Source: Bombus terrestris (Eukaryota > Arthropoda > Insecta > Hymenoptera > Apidae). Taken from it: DNA of 64,000 nucleotides. A model generated the notes under the pieces. That model saw nothing but the letters and a program-made list of their open reading frames with translations. It was not told where the DNA came from and searched no databases. This document shows, in pieces, positions 43,693 through 59,700 of the stretch; the first letter of the stretch is position 1, and each line of letters opens with the position of its first letter. Location of the stretch: NCBI RefSeq assembly GCF_910591885.1, contig NC_063275.1, forward strand, positions 868,001-932,000, read 5' to 3'. The translations under genes were made by a program, and so were the position numbers.

Positions 43693-46385
43693 TAACGTTA
43701 TACGTTATATCCTATTACTATACAACGTTATACGTTATATCGTAATAGTATATAACGTTATACATTATATCCTATTACTATACAACGTGATACGTTATAT
43801 CGTAATAGTATATAATGTTATACGTTATATCGTAATACTATACAACGTTATACGTTATATCGCAATACTATACAACGTTATACGTTATATCGCAATAGTA
43901 TATAACGTTATACGTTATATCGTATTACTATACAATGTTATACGGTATATCGTATTACTATACAACGTTATACGTTATATCGTATTACTATACAACGTTA
44001 TACGTTATATCGTATTACTATACAACGTTATACGTTATATCGCAATACTATACAACGTTATACGTTATATCGTAATAGTATATAACGTTATACGTTATAT
44101 GGTAATACAATATAACGTTATACGTTATATCGTAATACTATTCAACGTTATTCGTTATATCTTAATAGTATATAACGTTATACGTTATATCGTATTACTA
44201 TACAACGTTATACGTTATATCGTATTACTATACAACGTTATACGTTATATCGTATTACTATACAACGTTATGCGTTATATCGTATTACTATACAACGTTG
44301 TATGTTATATCGTAATAGTATATAACGTTATACGTTATATCGTGATACTATACAACGTTATACGTTATATCGCAATACTATACAACGTTATACGTTATAT
44401 CGTAATAGTATATAACGTTATACGTTATATGGTAATACAATATAACGTTATACGTTATATCGTAATACTATACAACGTTATACGTTATATCGTAACACTA
44501 TACAACGTTATACGTTATATCGTAATAGTATATAACGTTATACGTTATATGGTAATACAATATAACGTTATACGTTATATCGCAATACTATACAACGTTA
44601 TACGTTATATCTTAATAGTATATAACGTTATACGTTATATCGTAATACTATACAACGTTATTCGTTATATCTTAATAGTATATAACGTTATACGTTATAT
44701 CGTATTACTATACAACGTTATACGTTATATCGTATTACTATACAACGTTATACGTTATATCGTATTACTATACAACGTTATACGTTATATCGTATTACTA
44801 TACAACGTTATACGTTATATCGTATTACTATACAACGTTGTATGTTATATCGTAATAGTATATAACGTTATACGTTATATCGTAATACTATACAACATTA
44901 TACGTTATATCGCAATACTATACAACGTTATACGTTATATCTTAATAGTATATAACGTTATACGTTATATCGTATTACTATACAACGTTATACGTTATAT
45001 CGTATTACTATACAACGTTATACGTTATATCGTATTACTATACAACGTTGTATGTTATATCGTAATAGTATGTAACGTTATACGTTATATCGTAATACTA
45101 TACAACGTTATACGTTATATCGCAATACTATACAACGTTACACGTTATATCGTAATAGTATATAACGTTATACCTTATATCGTAATACTATACAACGTTA
45201 TACGTTATATCGTAATAGTATATAACGTTATACCTTATATCGTAATACTATACAACGTTATACGTTATATGGTAATACAATATAACGTTATACGTTATAT
45301 CGTAATACTATACAACGTTATACGTTATATCGTAATAGTATATAACGTTATACATTATATCCTATTACTATACAACGTTATACGTTATATCGTAATAGTA
45401 TATAACGTTATACATTATATCCTACTACTATACAACGTTATACGTTATATCGTAATAGTATATAACGTTATACGTTATATCGTATTACTATACAACGTTA
45501 TACGTTATATCGTATTACTATACAACGTTATACGTTATATCGTATTACTATACAACGTTATACGTTATATCGTATTACTATACAACGTTATACGCTATAT
45601 CGTATTACTATACAACGTTATACGTTATGTCGTATTACTATACAACGTTATACGTTATATCGTAATAGTATATAACGTTATACGTTATATGGTAATAGTA
45701 TATAACGTTATACGTTATATGGTAATACAATATAACGTTATACGTTATATCGTAATACTATACAACGTTATACGTTATATCGTAATAGTATATAACGTTA
45801 TACATTATATCCTATTACTATACAACGTTATACGTTATATCGTAATAGTATATAACGTTATACATTATATCCTATTACTATACAACGTTATACGTTATAT
45901 CGTAATAGTATATAACGTTATACGTTATATCGTATTACTATACAACGTTATACGTTATATCGTATTACTATACAACGTTATACGTTATATCGTATTACTA
46001 TACAACGTTATACGTTATATCGTATTACTATACAACGTTTTACGCTATATCGTATTACTATACAACGTTATACGTTATGTCGTATTACTATACAACGTTA
46101 TACGTTATATCGTAATAGTATATAACGTTATACGTTATATGGTAATACAGTATAACGTTATACGTTATATCGTAATACTATACAACGTTATACGTTATAT
46201 CGCAATACTATACAACGTTATACGTTATATCGTAATAGTATATAACGTTATACGTTATATGGTAATACAATATAACGTTATACGTTATATCGTAATACTA
46301 TACAACGTTATTCGTTATATCGTAATAGTATATAACGTTATACGTTATATCCTATTACTATACAACGTTATATCGTAATAGTATA
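43693..46385 (+). repeat. Unit of 2,693 bp, duplication copy B of 31,592-34,074
   Basis: 89 full monomers and a 23-mer, GTG monomer at 43,787. It keeps the seven monomers (about 44,371-44,580, with a TAACAC variant) missing from copy A. Apart from that I saw only isolated substitutions between them, for example CCTACTAC near 45,424. The middle (about 44,150-45,180) is a partial copy of the 3-kb block with TTATGCG, GTGATAC, TAACAC, CAACATT, TATGTAACG and TTACACG in order. Confidence 0.88.
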
Positions 46386-48088
46386 TAACGTTATACGTTA
46401 TATCCTATTACTATACAACGTTATACGTTATATCGTAATAGTATATAACGTTATACATTATATCCTATTACTATACAACGTGATACGTTATATCGTAATA
46501 GTATATAATGTTATACGTTATATCGTAATACTATACAACGTTATACGTTATATCGCAATACTATACAACGTTATACGTTATATCGCAATAGTATATAACG
46601 TTATACGTTATATCGTATTACTATACAATGTTATACGGTATATCGTATTACTATACAACGTTATACGTTATATCGTATTACTATACAACGTTATACGTTA
46701 TATCGTATTACTATACAACGTTATACGTTATATCGCAATACTATACAACGTTATACGTTATATCGTAATAGTATATAACGTTATACGTTATATGGTAATA
46801 CAATATACCGTTATACGTTATATCGTAATACTATACAACGTTATTCGTTATATCGTAATAGTATATAACGTTATACATTATATCCTATTACTATACAACG
46901 TTATACGTTATATCGTAATAGTATATAACGTTATACGTTATATCGTATTACTATACAACGTTATACGTTATATCGTATTACTATACAACGTTATACGTTA
47001 TATCGTATTACTATACAACGTTATACGTTATATCGTAATAGTATATAACGTTATACGTTATATGGTAATACAATATAACGTTATACGTTATATCGTAATA
47101 CTATACAACGTTATACGTTATATCGCAATACTATACAACGTTATACGTTATATCGTAATAGTATATAACGTTATACGTTATATGGTAATACAATATAACG
47201 TTATACGTTATATCGTATTACTATACAACGTTATACGTTATATCGCAATACTATACAACGTTATACGTTATATCGTAATAGTATATAACGTTATACGTTA
47301 TATGGTAATACAATATAACGTTATACGTTATATCGTAATACTATACAACGTTATACGTTATATCTTAATAGTATATAACGTTATACGTTATATCGTATTA
47401 CTATACAACGTTATACGTTATATCGTAATACTATACAACGTTATTCGTTATATCTTAATAGTATATAACGTTATACGTTATATCGTATTACTATACAACG
47501 TTATACGTTATATCGTAATAGTATATAACGTTATACGTTATATCGTATTACTATACAACGTTATACGTTATATCGTATTACTATACAACGTTATACGTTA
47601 TATCGTATTACTATACAACGTTATACGTTATATCGTATTACTATACAACGTTTTACGCTATATCGTATTACTATACAACGTTATACGTTATGTCGTATTA
47701 CTATACAACGTTATACGTTATATCGTATTACTATACAACGTTTTACGCTATATCGTATTACTATACAACGTTATACGTTATGTCGTATTACTATACAACG
47801 TTATACGTTATATCGTAATAGTATATAACGTTATACGTTATATGGTAATACAATATAACGTTATACGTTATATCGTAATACTATACAACGTTATACGTTA
47901 TATCGCAATACTATACAACGTTATACGTTATATCGTATTAGTATATAACGTTATACGTTATATGGTAATACAATATAACGTTATACGTTATATCGTAATA
48001 CTATACAACGTTATTCGTTATATCGTAATAGTATATAACGTTATACGTTATATCCCATTACTATACAACGTTATATCGTAATAGTATA
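46386..48088 (+). repeat. Unit of 1,703 bp, second copy of type c
   Basis: Matches 35,568-37,270 at offset 10,818, including CAATATACCG, the 90-bp tandem duplication (about 47,649-47,828), TATTAGTATAT near 47,937 and TATCCCATTAC near 48,053. One difference seen: CGTATTAC at about 47,215 where copy A has CGTAATAC. Confidence 0.89.
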
Positions 48089-48681
48089 TAACGTTATACG
48101 TTATATCCTATTACTATACAGCGTTATACGTTATATCGTAATAGTATATAACGTTATACATTATATCCTATTACTATACAACGTGATACGTTATATCGTA
48201 ATAGTATATAACGTTATACATTATATCCTATTACTATACAACGTTATACGTTATATCGTAATAGTATATAACGTTATACGTTATATCGTATTACTATACA
48301 ACGTTATACGTTATATCGTATTACTATACAACGTTATACGTTATATCGTATTACTATACAACGTTATACGTTATGTCGTATTACTATACAACGTTATACG
48401 TTATATCGTAATAGTATATAACGTTATACGTTATATGGTAATACAATATAACGTTATACGTTATATCGTAATACTATACAACGTTATACGTTATATCGCA
48501 ATACTATACAACGTTATACGTTATATCGTAATAGTATATAACGTTATACGTTATATGGTAATACAATATAACGTTATACGTTATATCGTAATACTATACA
48601 ACGTTATTCGTTATATCGTAATAGTATATAACGTTATACGTTATATCCTATTACTATACAACGTTATATCGTAATAGTATA
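48089..48681 (+). repeat. Unit of 593 bp, second copy of type d
   Basis: Appears identical to 37,271-37,863 at offset 10,818, including the opening CAGCGTT near 48,120 and the GTG monomer at 48,183. Confidence 0.9.
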
Positions 48682-50174
48682 TAACGTTATACGTTATATC
48701 CTATTACTATACAACGTTATACGTTATATCGTAATAGTATATAACGTTATACATTATATCCTATTACTATACAACGTGATACGTTATATCGTAATAGTAT
48801 ATAATGTTATACGTTATATCGTAATACTATACAACGTTATACGTTATATCGCAATACTATACAACGTTATACGTTATATCGCAATAGTATATAACGTTAT
48901 ACGTTATATCGTATTACTATACAATGTTATACGGTATATCGTATTACTATACAACGTTATACGTTATATCGTATTACTATACAACGTTATACGTTATATC
49001 GTATTACTATACAACGTTATACGTTATATCGTAATAGTATATAACGTTATACGTTATATGGTAATACAATATAACGTTATACGTTATATCGTAATACTAT
49101 ACAACGTTATACGTTATATCTTAATAGTATATAACGTTATACGTTATATCGTATTACTATACAACGTTATACGTTATATCGTATTACTATACAACGTTAT
49201 TCGTTATATCTTAATAGTATATAACGTTATACGTTATATCGTATTACTATACAACGTTATACGTTATATCGTATTACTATACAACGTTATACGTTATATC
49301 GTATTACTATACAACGTTATGCGTTATATCGTATTACTATACAACGTTGTATGTTATATCGTAATAGTATATAACGTTATACGTTATATCGTGATACTAT
49401 ACAACGTTATACGTTATATCGCAATACTATACAACGTTATACGTTATATCGTAATAGTATATAACGTTATACGTTATATGGTAATACAATATAACGTTAT
49501 ACCTTATATTGTAATACTATACAACGTTATACGTTATATCGCAATACTATACAACGTTATACGTTATATCGTAATAGTATATAACGTTATACGTTATATG
49601 GTAATACAATATAACGTTATACGTTATATCGTAATAGTATATAACGTTATACATTATATCCTATTACTATACAACGTTATACGTTATATCGTAATAGTAT
49701 ATAACGTTATACGTTATATCGTATTACTATACAACGTTATACGTTATATCGTATTACTATACAACGTTATACGTTATATCGTATTACTATACAACGTTAT
49801 ACGTTATATCGTATTACTATACAACGTTTTACGCTATATCGTATTACTATACAACGTTATACGTTATGTCGTATTACTATACAACGTTATACGTTATATC
49901 GTAATAGTATATAACGTTATACGTTATATGGTAATACAGTATAACGTTATACGATATATCGTAATACTATACAACGTTATACGTTATATCGCAATACTAT
50001 ACAACGTTATACGTTATATCGTAATAGTATATAACGTTATACGTTATATGGTAATACAATATAACGTTATACGTTATATCGTAATACTATACAACGTTAT
50101 TCGTTATATCGTAATAGTATATAACGTTATACGTTATATCCTATTACTATACAACGTTATATCGTAATAGTATA
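48682..50174 (+). repeat. Unit of 1,493 bp, type a
   Basis: Appears identical to 37,864-39,356 at offset 10,818, with the ACGATATATCG marker near 49,952. GTG monomer at 48,776. Confidence 0.9.
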
Positions 50175-51397
50175 TAACGTTATACGTTATATCCTATTAC
50201 TATACAACGTTATACGTTATATCGTAATAGTATATAACGTTATACATTATATCCTATTACTATACAACGTGATACGTTATATCGTAATAGTATATAATGT
50301 TATACGTTATATCGTAATACTATACAACGTTATACGTTATATCGCAATACTATACAACGTTATACGTTATATCGCAATAGTATATAACGTTATACGTTAT
50401 ATCGTATTACTATACAATGTTATACGGTATATCGTATTACTATACAACGTTATACGTTATATCGTATTACTATACAACGTTATACGTTATATCGTATTAC
50501 TATACAACGTTATACGTTATATCGCAATACTATACAACGTTATACGTTATATCGTAATAGTATATAACGTTATACGTTATATGGTAATACAATATAACGT
50601 TATACGTTATATCGTAATACTATACAACGTTATTCGTTATATCGTAATAGTATATAACGTTATACATTATATCCTATTACTATACAACGTTATACGTTAT
50701 ATCGTAATAGTATATAACGTTATACGTTATATCGTATTACTATACAACGTTATACGTTATATCGTATTACTATACAACGTTATACGTTATATCGTATTAC
50801 TATACAACGTTTTACGCTATATCGTATTACTATACAACGTTATACGTTATGTCGTATTACTATACAACGTTATACGTTATATCGTAATAGTATATAACGT
50901 TATACGTTATATGGTAATACAATATAACGTTATACGTTATATCGTAATACTATACAACGTTATTCGTTATATCGTAATAGTATATAACGTTATACGTTAT
51001 ATCGTATTACTATACAACGTTATACGTTATATCGTATTACTATACAACGTTATACGTTATATCGTATTACTATACAACGTTATACGTTATGTCGTATTAC
51101 TATACAACGTTATACGTTATATCGTAATAGTATATAACGTTATACGTTATATGGTAATACAATATAACGTTATACGTTATATCGTAATACTATACAACGT
51201 TATACGTTATATCGCAATACTATACAACGTTATACGTTATATCGTAATAGTATATAACGTTATACGTTATATGGTAATACAATATAACGTTATACGTTAT
51301 ATCGTAATACTATACAACGTTATTCGTTATATCGTAATAGTATATAACGTTATACGTTATATCCTATTACTATACAACGTTATATCGTAATAGTATA
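50175..51397 (+). repeat. Unit of 1,223 bp, type b
   Basis: 40 full monomers and a 23-mer, GTG monomer at 50,269. This is the intact form of the left part of 39,357-42,019: it still has the 53 bp (30-mer plus 23-mer) missing there. The next unit is type a, so a-b makes a 2,716-bp composite period here. Confidence 0.89.
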
Positions 51398-52890
51398 TAA
51401 CGTTATACGTTATATCCTATTACTATACAACGTTATACGTTATATCGTAATAGTATATAACGTTATACATTATATCCTATTACTATACAACGTGATACGT
51501 TATATCGTAATAGTATATAATGTTATACGTTATATCGTAATACTATACAACGTTATACGTTATATCGCAATACTATACAACGTTATACGTTATATCGCAA
51601 TAGTATATAACGTTATACGTTATATCGTATTACTATACAATGTTATACGGTATATCGTATTACTATACAACGTTATACGTTATATCGTATTACTATACAA
51701 CGTTATACGTTATATCGTATTACTATACAACGTTATACGTTATATCGTAATAGTATATAACGTTATACGTTATATGGTAATACAATATAACGTTATACGT
51801 TATATCGTAATACTATACAACGTTATACGTTATATCTTAATAGTATATAACGTTATACGTTATATCGTATTACTATACAACGTTATACGTTATATCGTAT
51901 TACTATACAACGTTATTCGTTATATCTTAATAGTATATAACGTTATACGTTATATCGTATTACTATACAACGTTATACGTTATATCGTATTACTATACAA
52001 CGTTATACGTTATATCGTATTACTATACAACGTTATGCGTTATATCGTATTACTATACAACGTTGTATGTTATATCGTAATAGTATATAACGTTATACGT
52101 TATATCGTGATACTATACAACGTTATACGTTATATCGCAATACTATACAACGTTATACGTTATATCGTAATAGTATATAACGTTATACGTTATATGGTAA
52201 TACAATATAACGTTATACCTTATATTGTAATACTATACAACGTTATACGTTATATCGCAATACTATACAACGTTATACGTTATATCGTAATAGTATATAA
52301 CGTTATACGTTATATGGTAATACAATATAACGTTATACGTTATATCGTAATAGTATATAACGTTATACATTATATCCTATTACTATACAACGTTATACGT
52401 TATATCGTAATAGTATATAACGTTATACGTTATATCGTATTACTATACAACGTTATACGTTATATCGTATTACTATACAACGTTATACGTTATATCGTAT
52501 TACTATACAACGTTATACGTTATATCGTATTACTATACAACGTTTTACGCTATATCGTATTACTATACAACGTTATACGTTATGTCGTATTACTATACAA
52601 CGTTATACGTTATATCGTAATAGTATATAACGTTATACGTTATATGGTAATACAGTATAACGTTATACGATATATCGTAATACTATACAACGTTATACGT
52701 TATATCGCAATACTATACAACGTTATACGTTATATCGTAATAGTATATAACGTTATACGTTATATGGTAATACAATATAACGTTATACGTTATATCGTAA
52801 TACTATACAACGTTATTCGTTATATCGTAATAGTATATAACGTTATACGTTATATCCTATTACTATACAACGTTATATCGTAATAGTATA
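51398..52890 (+). repeat. Unit of 1,493 bp, type a, end of duplication copy B
   Basis: Matches 48,682-50,174 at offset 2,716 and the right part of 39,357-42,019 at offset 10,871, with ACGATATATCG near 52,669. After this unit the array no longer follows the order of copy A. Confidence 0.9.
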
Positions 52891-54623
52891 TAACGTTATA
52901 CGTTATATCCTATTACTATACAACGTTATACGTTATATCGTAATAGTATATAACGTTATACATTATATCCTATTACTATACAACGTGATACGTTATATCG
53001 TAATAGTATATAATGTTATACGTTATATCGTAATACTATACAACGTTATACGTTATATCGCAATACTATACAACGTTATACGTTATATCGCAATAGTATA
53101 TAACGTTATACGTTATATCGTATTACTATACAATGTTATACGGTATATCGTATTACTATACAACGTTATACGTTATATCGTATTACTATACAACGTTATA
53201 CGTTATATCGTATTACTATACAACGTTATACGTTATATCGCAATACTATACAACGTTATACGTTATATCGTAATAGTATATAACGTTATACGTTATATGG
53301 TAATACAATATAACGTTATACGTTATATCGTAATACTATACAACGTTATTCGTTATATCGTAATAGTATATAACGTTATACATTATATCCTATTACTATA
53401 CAACGTTATACGTTATATCGTAATAGTATATAACGTTATACGTTATATCGTATTACTATACAACGTTATACGTTATATCGTATTACTATACAACGTTATA
53501 CGTTATATCGTATTACTATACAACGTTTTACGCTATATCGTATTACTATACAACGTTATAGGTTATGTCGTATTACTATACAACGTTATACGTTATATCG
53601 TAATAGTATATAACGTTATACGTTATATGGTAATACAATATAACGTTATACGTTATATCGTAATACTATACAACGTTATACGTTATATCGCAATACTATA
53701 CAACGTTATACGTTATATCGTAATAGTATATAACGTTATACGTTATATGGTAATACAATATAACGTTATACGTTATATCGTAATACTATACAACGTTATT
53801 CGTTATATCGTAATAGTATATAACGTTATACGTTATATCCTATTACTATACAACGTTATACGTTATGTCGTATTACTATACAACGTTATACGTTATATCG
53901 TAATAGTATATAACGTTATACGTTATATGGTAATAGTATATAACGTTATACGTTATATGGTAATACAATATAACGTTATACGTTATATCGTAATACTATA
54001 CAACGTTATACGTTATATCGTAATAGTATATAACGTTATACATTATATCCTATTACTATACAACGTTATACGTTATATCGTAATAGTATATAACGTTATA
54101 CATTATATCCTATTACTATACAACGTTATACGTTATATCGTAATAGTATATAACGTTATACGTTATATCGTATTACTATACAACGTTATACGTTATATCG
54201 TATTACTATACAACGTTATACGTTATATCGTATTACTATACAACGTTATACGTTATATCGTATTACTATACAACGTTTTACGCTATATCGTATTACTATA
54301 CAACGTTATACGTTATGTCGTATTACTATACAACGTTATACGTTATATCGTAATAGTATATAACGTTATACGTTATATGGTAATACAATATAACGTTATA
54401 CGTTATATCGTAATACTATACAACGTTATACGTTATATCGCAATACTATACAACGTTATACGTTATATCGTAATAGTATATAACGTTATACGTTATATGG
54501 TAATACAATATAACGTTATACGTTATATCGTAATACTATACAACGTTATTCGTTATATCGTAATAGTATATAACGTTATACGTTATATCCCATTACTATA
54601 CAACGTTATATCGTAATAGTATA
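52891..54623 (+). repeat. Unit of 1,733 bp, hybrid of types b and c
   Basis: 57 full monomers and a 23-mer. It starts like type b (GTG monomer at 52,985) and carries a private ATAGGTTATGTCG change at 53,561. After an internal ATGTCG monomer near 53,867 it continues like the end of 31,592-34,074 and finishes with the CCCATTAC and CAGCGTT ending of type c. A recombinant between unit types explains it best. Confidence 0.86.
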
Positions 54624-55216
54624 TAACGTTATACGTTATATCCTATTACTATACAGCGTTATACGTTATATCGTAATAGTATATAACGTTATACATTATA
54701 TCCTATTACTATACAACGTGATACGTTATATCGTAATAGTATATAACGTTATACATTATATCCTATTACTATACAACGTTATACGTTATATCGTAATAGT
54801 ATATAACGTTATACGTTATATCGTATTACTATACAACGTTATACGTTATATCGTATTACTATACAACGTTATACGTTATATCGTATTACTATACAACGTT
54901 ATACGTTATGTCGTATTACTATACAACGTTATACGTTATATCGTAATAGTATATAACGTTATACGTTATATGGTAATACAATATAACGTTATACGTTATA
55001 TCGTAATACTATACAACGTTATACGTTATATCGCAATACTATACAACGTTATACGTTATATCGTAATAGTATATAACGTTATACGTTATATGGTAATACA
55101 ATATAACGTTATACGTTATATCGTAATGCTATACAACGTTATTCGTTATATCGTAATAGTATATAACGTTATACGTTATATCCTATTACTATACAACGTT
55201 ATATCGTAATAGTATA
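54624..55216 (+). repeat. Unit of 593 bp, third copy of type d
   Basis: Same order as the other two type d units, with one substitution seen: TAATGCTATAC near 55,127 instead of TAATACTATAC. GTG monomer at 54,718. Confidence 0.89.
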
Positions 55217-56769
55217 TAACGTTATACGTTATATCCTATTACTATACAACGTTATACGTTATATCGTAATAGTATATAACGTTATACATTATATCCTATT
55301 ACTATACAACGTGATACGTTATATCGTAATAGTATATAATGTTATACGTTATATCGTAATACTATACAACGTTATACGTTATATCGCAATACTATACAAC
55401 GTTATACGTTATATCGCAATAGTATATAACGTTATACGTTATATCGTATTACTATACAATGTTATACGGTATATCGTATTACTATACAACGTTATACGTT
55501 ATATCGTATTACTATACAACGTTATACGTTATATCGTATTACTATACAACGTTATACGTTATATCGTAATAGTATATAACGTTATACGTTATATGGTAAT
55601 ACAATATAACGTTATACGTTATATCGTAATACTATACAACGTTATACGTTATATCTTAATAGTATATAACGTTATACGTTATATCGTATTACTATACAAC
55701 GTTATACGTTATATCGTATTACTATACAACGTTATTCGTTATATCTTAATAGTATATAACGTTATACGTTATATCGTATTACTATACAACGTTATACGTT
55801 ATATCGTATTACTATACAACGTTATACGTTATATCGTATTACTATACAACGTTATGCGTTATATCGTATTACTATACAACGTTGTATGTTATATCGTAAT
55901 AGTATATAACGTTATACGTTATATCGTGATACTATACAACGTTATACGTTATATCGCAATACTATACAACGTTATACGTTATATCGTAATAGTATATAAC
56001 GTTATACGTTATATGGTAATACAATATAACGTTATACCTTATATTGTAATACTATACAACGTTATACGTTATATCGTATTACTATACAACGTTATACGTT
56101 ATATCGTATTACTATACAACGTTATACGTTATATCGTAATAGTATATAACGTTATACGTTATATGGTAATAGTATATAACGTTATACGTTATATGGTAAT
56201 ACAATATAACGTTATACGTTATATCGTAATACTATACAACGTTATACGTTATATCGTAATAGTATATAACGTTATACATTATATCCTATTACTATACAAC
56301 GTTATACGTTATATCGTAATAGTATATAACGTTATACATTATATCCTATTACTATACAACGTTATACGTTATATCGTAATAGTATATAACGTTATACGTT
56401 ATATCGTATTACTATACAACGTTATACGTTATATCGTATTACTATACAACGTTATACGTTATATCGTATTACTATACAACGTTATACGTTATATCGTAAT
56501 AGTATATAACGTTATACGTTATATGGTAATACAATATAACGTTATACGTTATATCGTAATACTATACAACGTTATACGTTATATCGCAATACTATACAAC
56601 GTTATACGTTATATCGTAATAGTATATAACGTTATACGTTATATGGTAATACAATATAACGTTATACGTTATATCGTAATACTATACAACGTTATTCGTT
56701 ATATCGTAATAGTATATAACGTTATACGTTATATCCTATTACTATACAACGTTATATCGTAATAGTATA
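55217..56769 (+). repeat. Unit of 1,553 bp, type a start with a left-domain end
   Basis: 51 full monomers and a 23-mer, GTG monomer at 55,311. The first 750 bp follow type a (CAACG, not CATCG, at the diagnostic monomer). From the CCTTATATT monomer near 56,040 on it switches to the order seen at 17,400-18,000, with ATGG/GTATAT and two CAT/CCT cycles. It marks the right edge of the homogenised central domain. Confidence 0.86.
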
Positions 56770-59700
56770 TAACGTTATACGTTATATCCTATTACTATAC
56801 AACGTTATACGTTATATCGTAATAGTATATAACGTTATACATTATATCCTATTACTATACAACGTGATACGTTATATCGTAATAGTATATAACGTTATAC
56901 GTTATATCGTAATACTATACAACGTTATACGTTATATCGCAATACTATACAACGTTATACGTTATATCGTAATAGTATATAACGTTATACGTTATATCGT
57001 AACACTATACAACGTTATACGTTATATCGCAATAGTATATAACGTTATACGTTATATCGTATTACTATACAACGTTATACGATATATCGTATTACTATAC
57101 AACGTTATACGTTATATCGTATTACTATACAACGTTATACGTTATATCGTATTACTATACAACGTTATACGTTATATCGTAATAGTATATAACGTTATAC
57201 GTTATATGGTAATACAATATAACGTTATACGTTATATCGTAATACTATACAACGTTATACGTTATATCTTAATAGTATATACGTTATATCGTATTACTAT
57301 ACAACGTTATACGTTATATCGTATTACTATACAACGTTATACGTTATATCGTATTACTATACAACGTTGTATGTTATATGGTAATAGTATATAACGTTAT
57401 ACGTTATATGGTAATACAATATAACGTTATACGTTATATCGTAATACTATACAACGTTATACGTTATATCGTAATAGTATATAACGTTATACATTATATC
57501 CTATTACTATACAACGTTATACGTTATATCGTAATAGTATATAACGTTATACGTTATATCGTAATACTATACAACGTTATACGTTATATCGCAATACTAT
57601 ACAACGTTATACGTTATATCGTAATAGTATATAACGTTATACGTTATATGGTAATACAATATAACGTTATACGTTATATCGTAATACTATACAACGTTAT
57701 ACGTTATATCTTAATAGTATATAACGTTATACGTTATATCGCAATACTATACAACGTTATACGTTATATCGTAATAGTATATAACGTTATACGTTATATG
57801 GTAATACAATATAACGTTATACGTTATATCGTAATACTATACAACGTTATACGTTATATCGCAATACTATACAACGTTATACGTTATATCGTAATAGTAT
57901 ATAACGTTATACGTTATATGGTAATACAATATAACGTTATACGTTATATCGTAATACAATATAACGTTATACGTTATATCGTAATACTATACAACGTTAT
58001 ACGTTATATCTTAATAGTATATAACGTTATACGTTATATCGTATTACTATACAACGTTATACGTTATATCGTAATACTATACAACGTTATTCGTTATATC
58101 TTAATAGTATATAACGTTATACGTTATATCGTATTACTATACAACGTTATACGTTATATCGTATTACTATACAACGTTATACGTTATATCGTATTACTAT
58201 ACAACGTTATGCGTTATATCGTATTACTATACAACGTTGTATGTTATATCGTAATAGTATATAACGTTATACGTTATATCGTGATACTATACAACGTTAT
58301 ACGTTATATCGCAATACTATACAACGTTATACGTTATATCGTAATAGTATATAACGTTATACGTTATATGGTAATACAATATAACGTTATACGTTATATC
58401 GTAATACTATACAACGTTATACGTTATATCGTAACACTATACAACGTTATACGTTATATCGTAATAGTATATAACGTTATACGTTATATGGTAATACAAT
58501 ATAACGTTATACGTTATATCGTAATACTATACAACGTTATACGTTATATCTTAATAGTATATAACGTTATACGTTATATCGTAATACTATACAACGTTAT
58601 TCGTTATATCTTAATAGTATATAACGTTATACGTTATATCGTATTACTATACAACGTTATACGTTATATCGTATTACTATACAACGTTATACGTTATATC
58701 GTATTACTATACAACGTTATACGTTATATCGTATTACTATACAACGTTATACGTTATATCGTATTACTATACAACGTTGTATGTTATATCGTAATAGTAT
58801 ATAACGTTATACGTTATATCGTAATACTATACAACGTTATACGTTATATCGCAATACTATACAACGTTATACGTTATATCTTAATAGTATATAACGTTAT
58901 ACGTTATATCGTATTACTATACAACGTTATACGTTATATCGTATTACTATACAACGTTATACGTTATATCGTATTACTATACAACGTTGTATGTTATATC
59001 GTAATAGTATGTAACGTTATACGTTATATCGTAATACTATACAACGTTATACGTTATATCGCAATACTATACAACGTTATACGTTATATCGTAATAGTAT
59101 ATAACGTTATACGTTATATGGTAATACAATATAACGTTATACGTTATATCGTAATACTATACAACGTTATACGTTATATCGTAACACTATACAACGTTAC
59201 ACGTTATATCGTAATAGTATATAACGTTATACCTTATATCGTAATACTATACAACGTTATACGTTATATCGTATTACTATACAACGTTATACGTTATATC
59301 GTATTACTATACAACGTTATACGTTATATCGTAATAGTATATAACGTTATACATTATATCCTATTACTATACAACGTTATACGTTATATCGTAATAGTAT
59401 ATAACGTTATACATTATATCCTATTACTATACAACGTTATACGTTATATCGTAATAGTATATAACGTTATACGTTATATGGTAATACAATATAACGTTAT
59501 ACCTTATATTGTAATACTATACAACGTTATACGTTATATCGTATTACTATACAACGTTATACGTTATATCGTATTACTATACAACGTTATACGTTATATC
59601 GTAATAGTATATAACGTTATACGTTATATGGTAATAGTATATAACGTTATACGTTATATGGTAATACAATATAACGTTATACGTTATATCGTAATACTAT

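Larger units (their letters stand above)
29960..52950 (+). repeat. Tandem segmental duplication of about 12 kb inside the array
   Basis: Copy A is about 29,960-42,060 and copy B about 42,060-52,950. Landmark offsets are 12,101, then 12,311 after a 7-monomer loss in A, 10,818 after a 1,493-bp unit present only in A, and 10,871 after a 53-bp loss in A. Every offset change is a whole number of monomers. By eye I found fewer than ten substitutions in the aligned parts, so the copies are very similar and the event is recent relative to the rest of the array. Confidence 0.88.

Noticed and set aside
29960..52950. 12-kb duplication as an assembly error
   Set aside because: Not proven either way. The copies differ by private substitutions and by several whole-monomer indels, which argues against simple duplication of the same reads, so I keep it as real with the caveat given.
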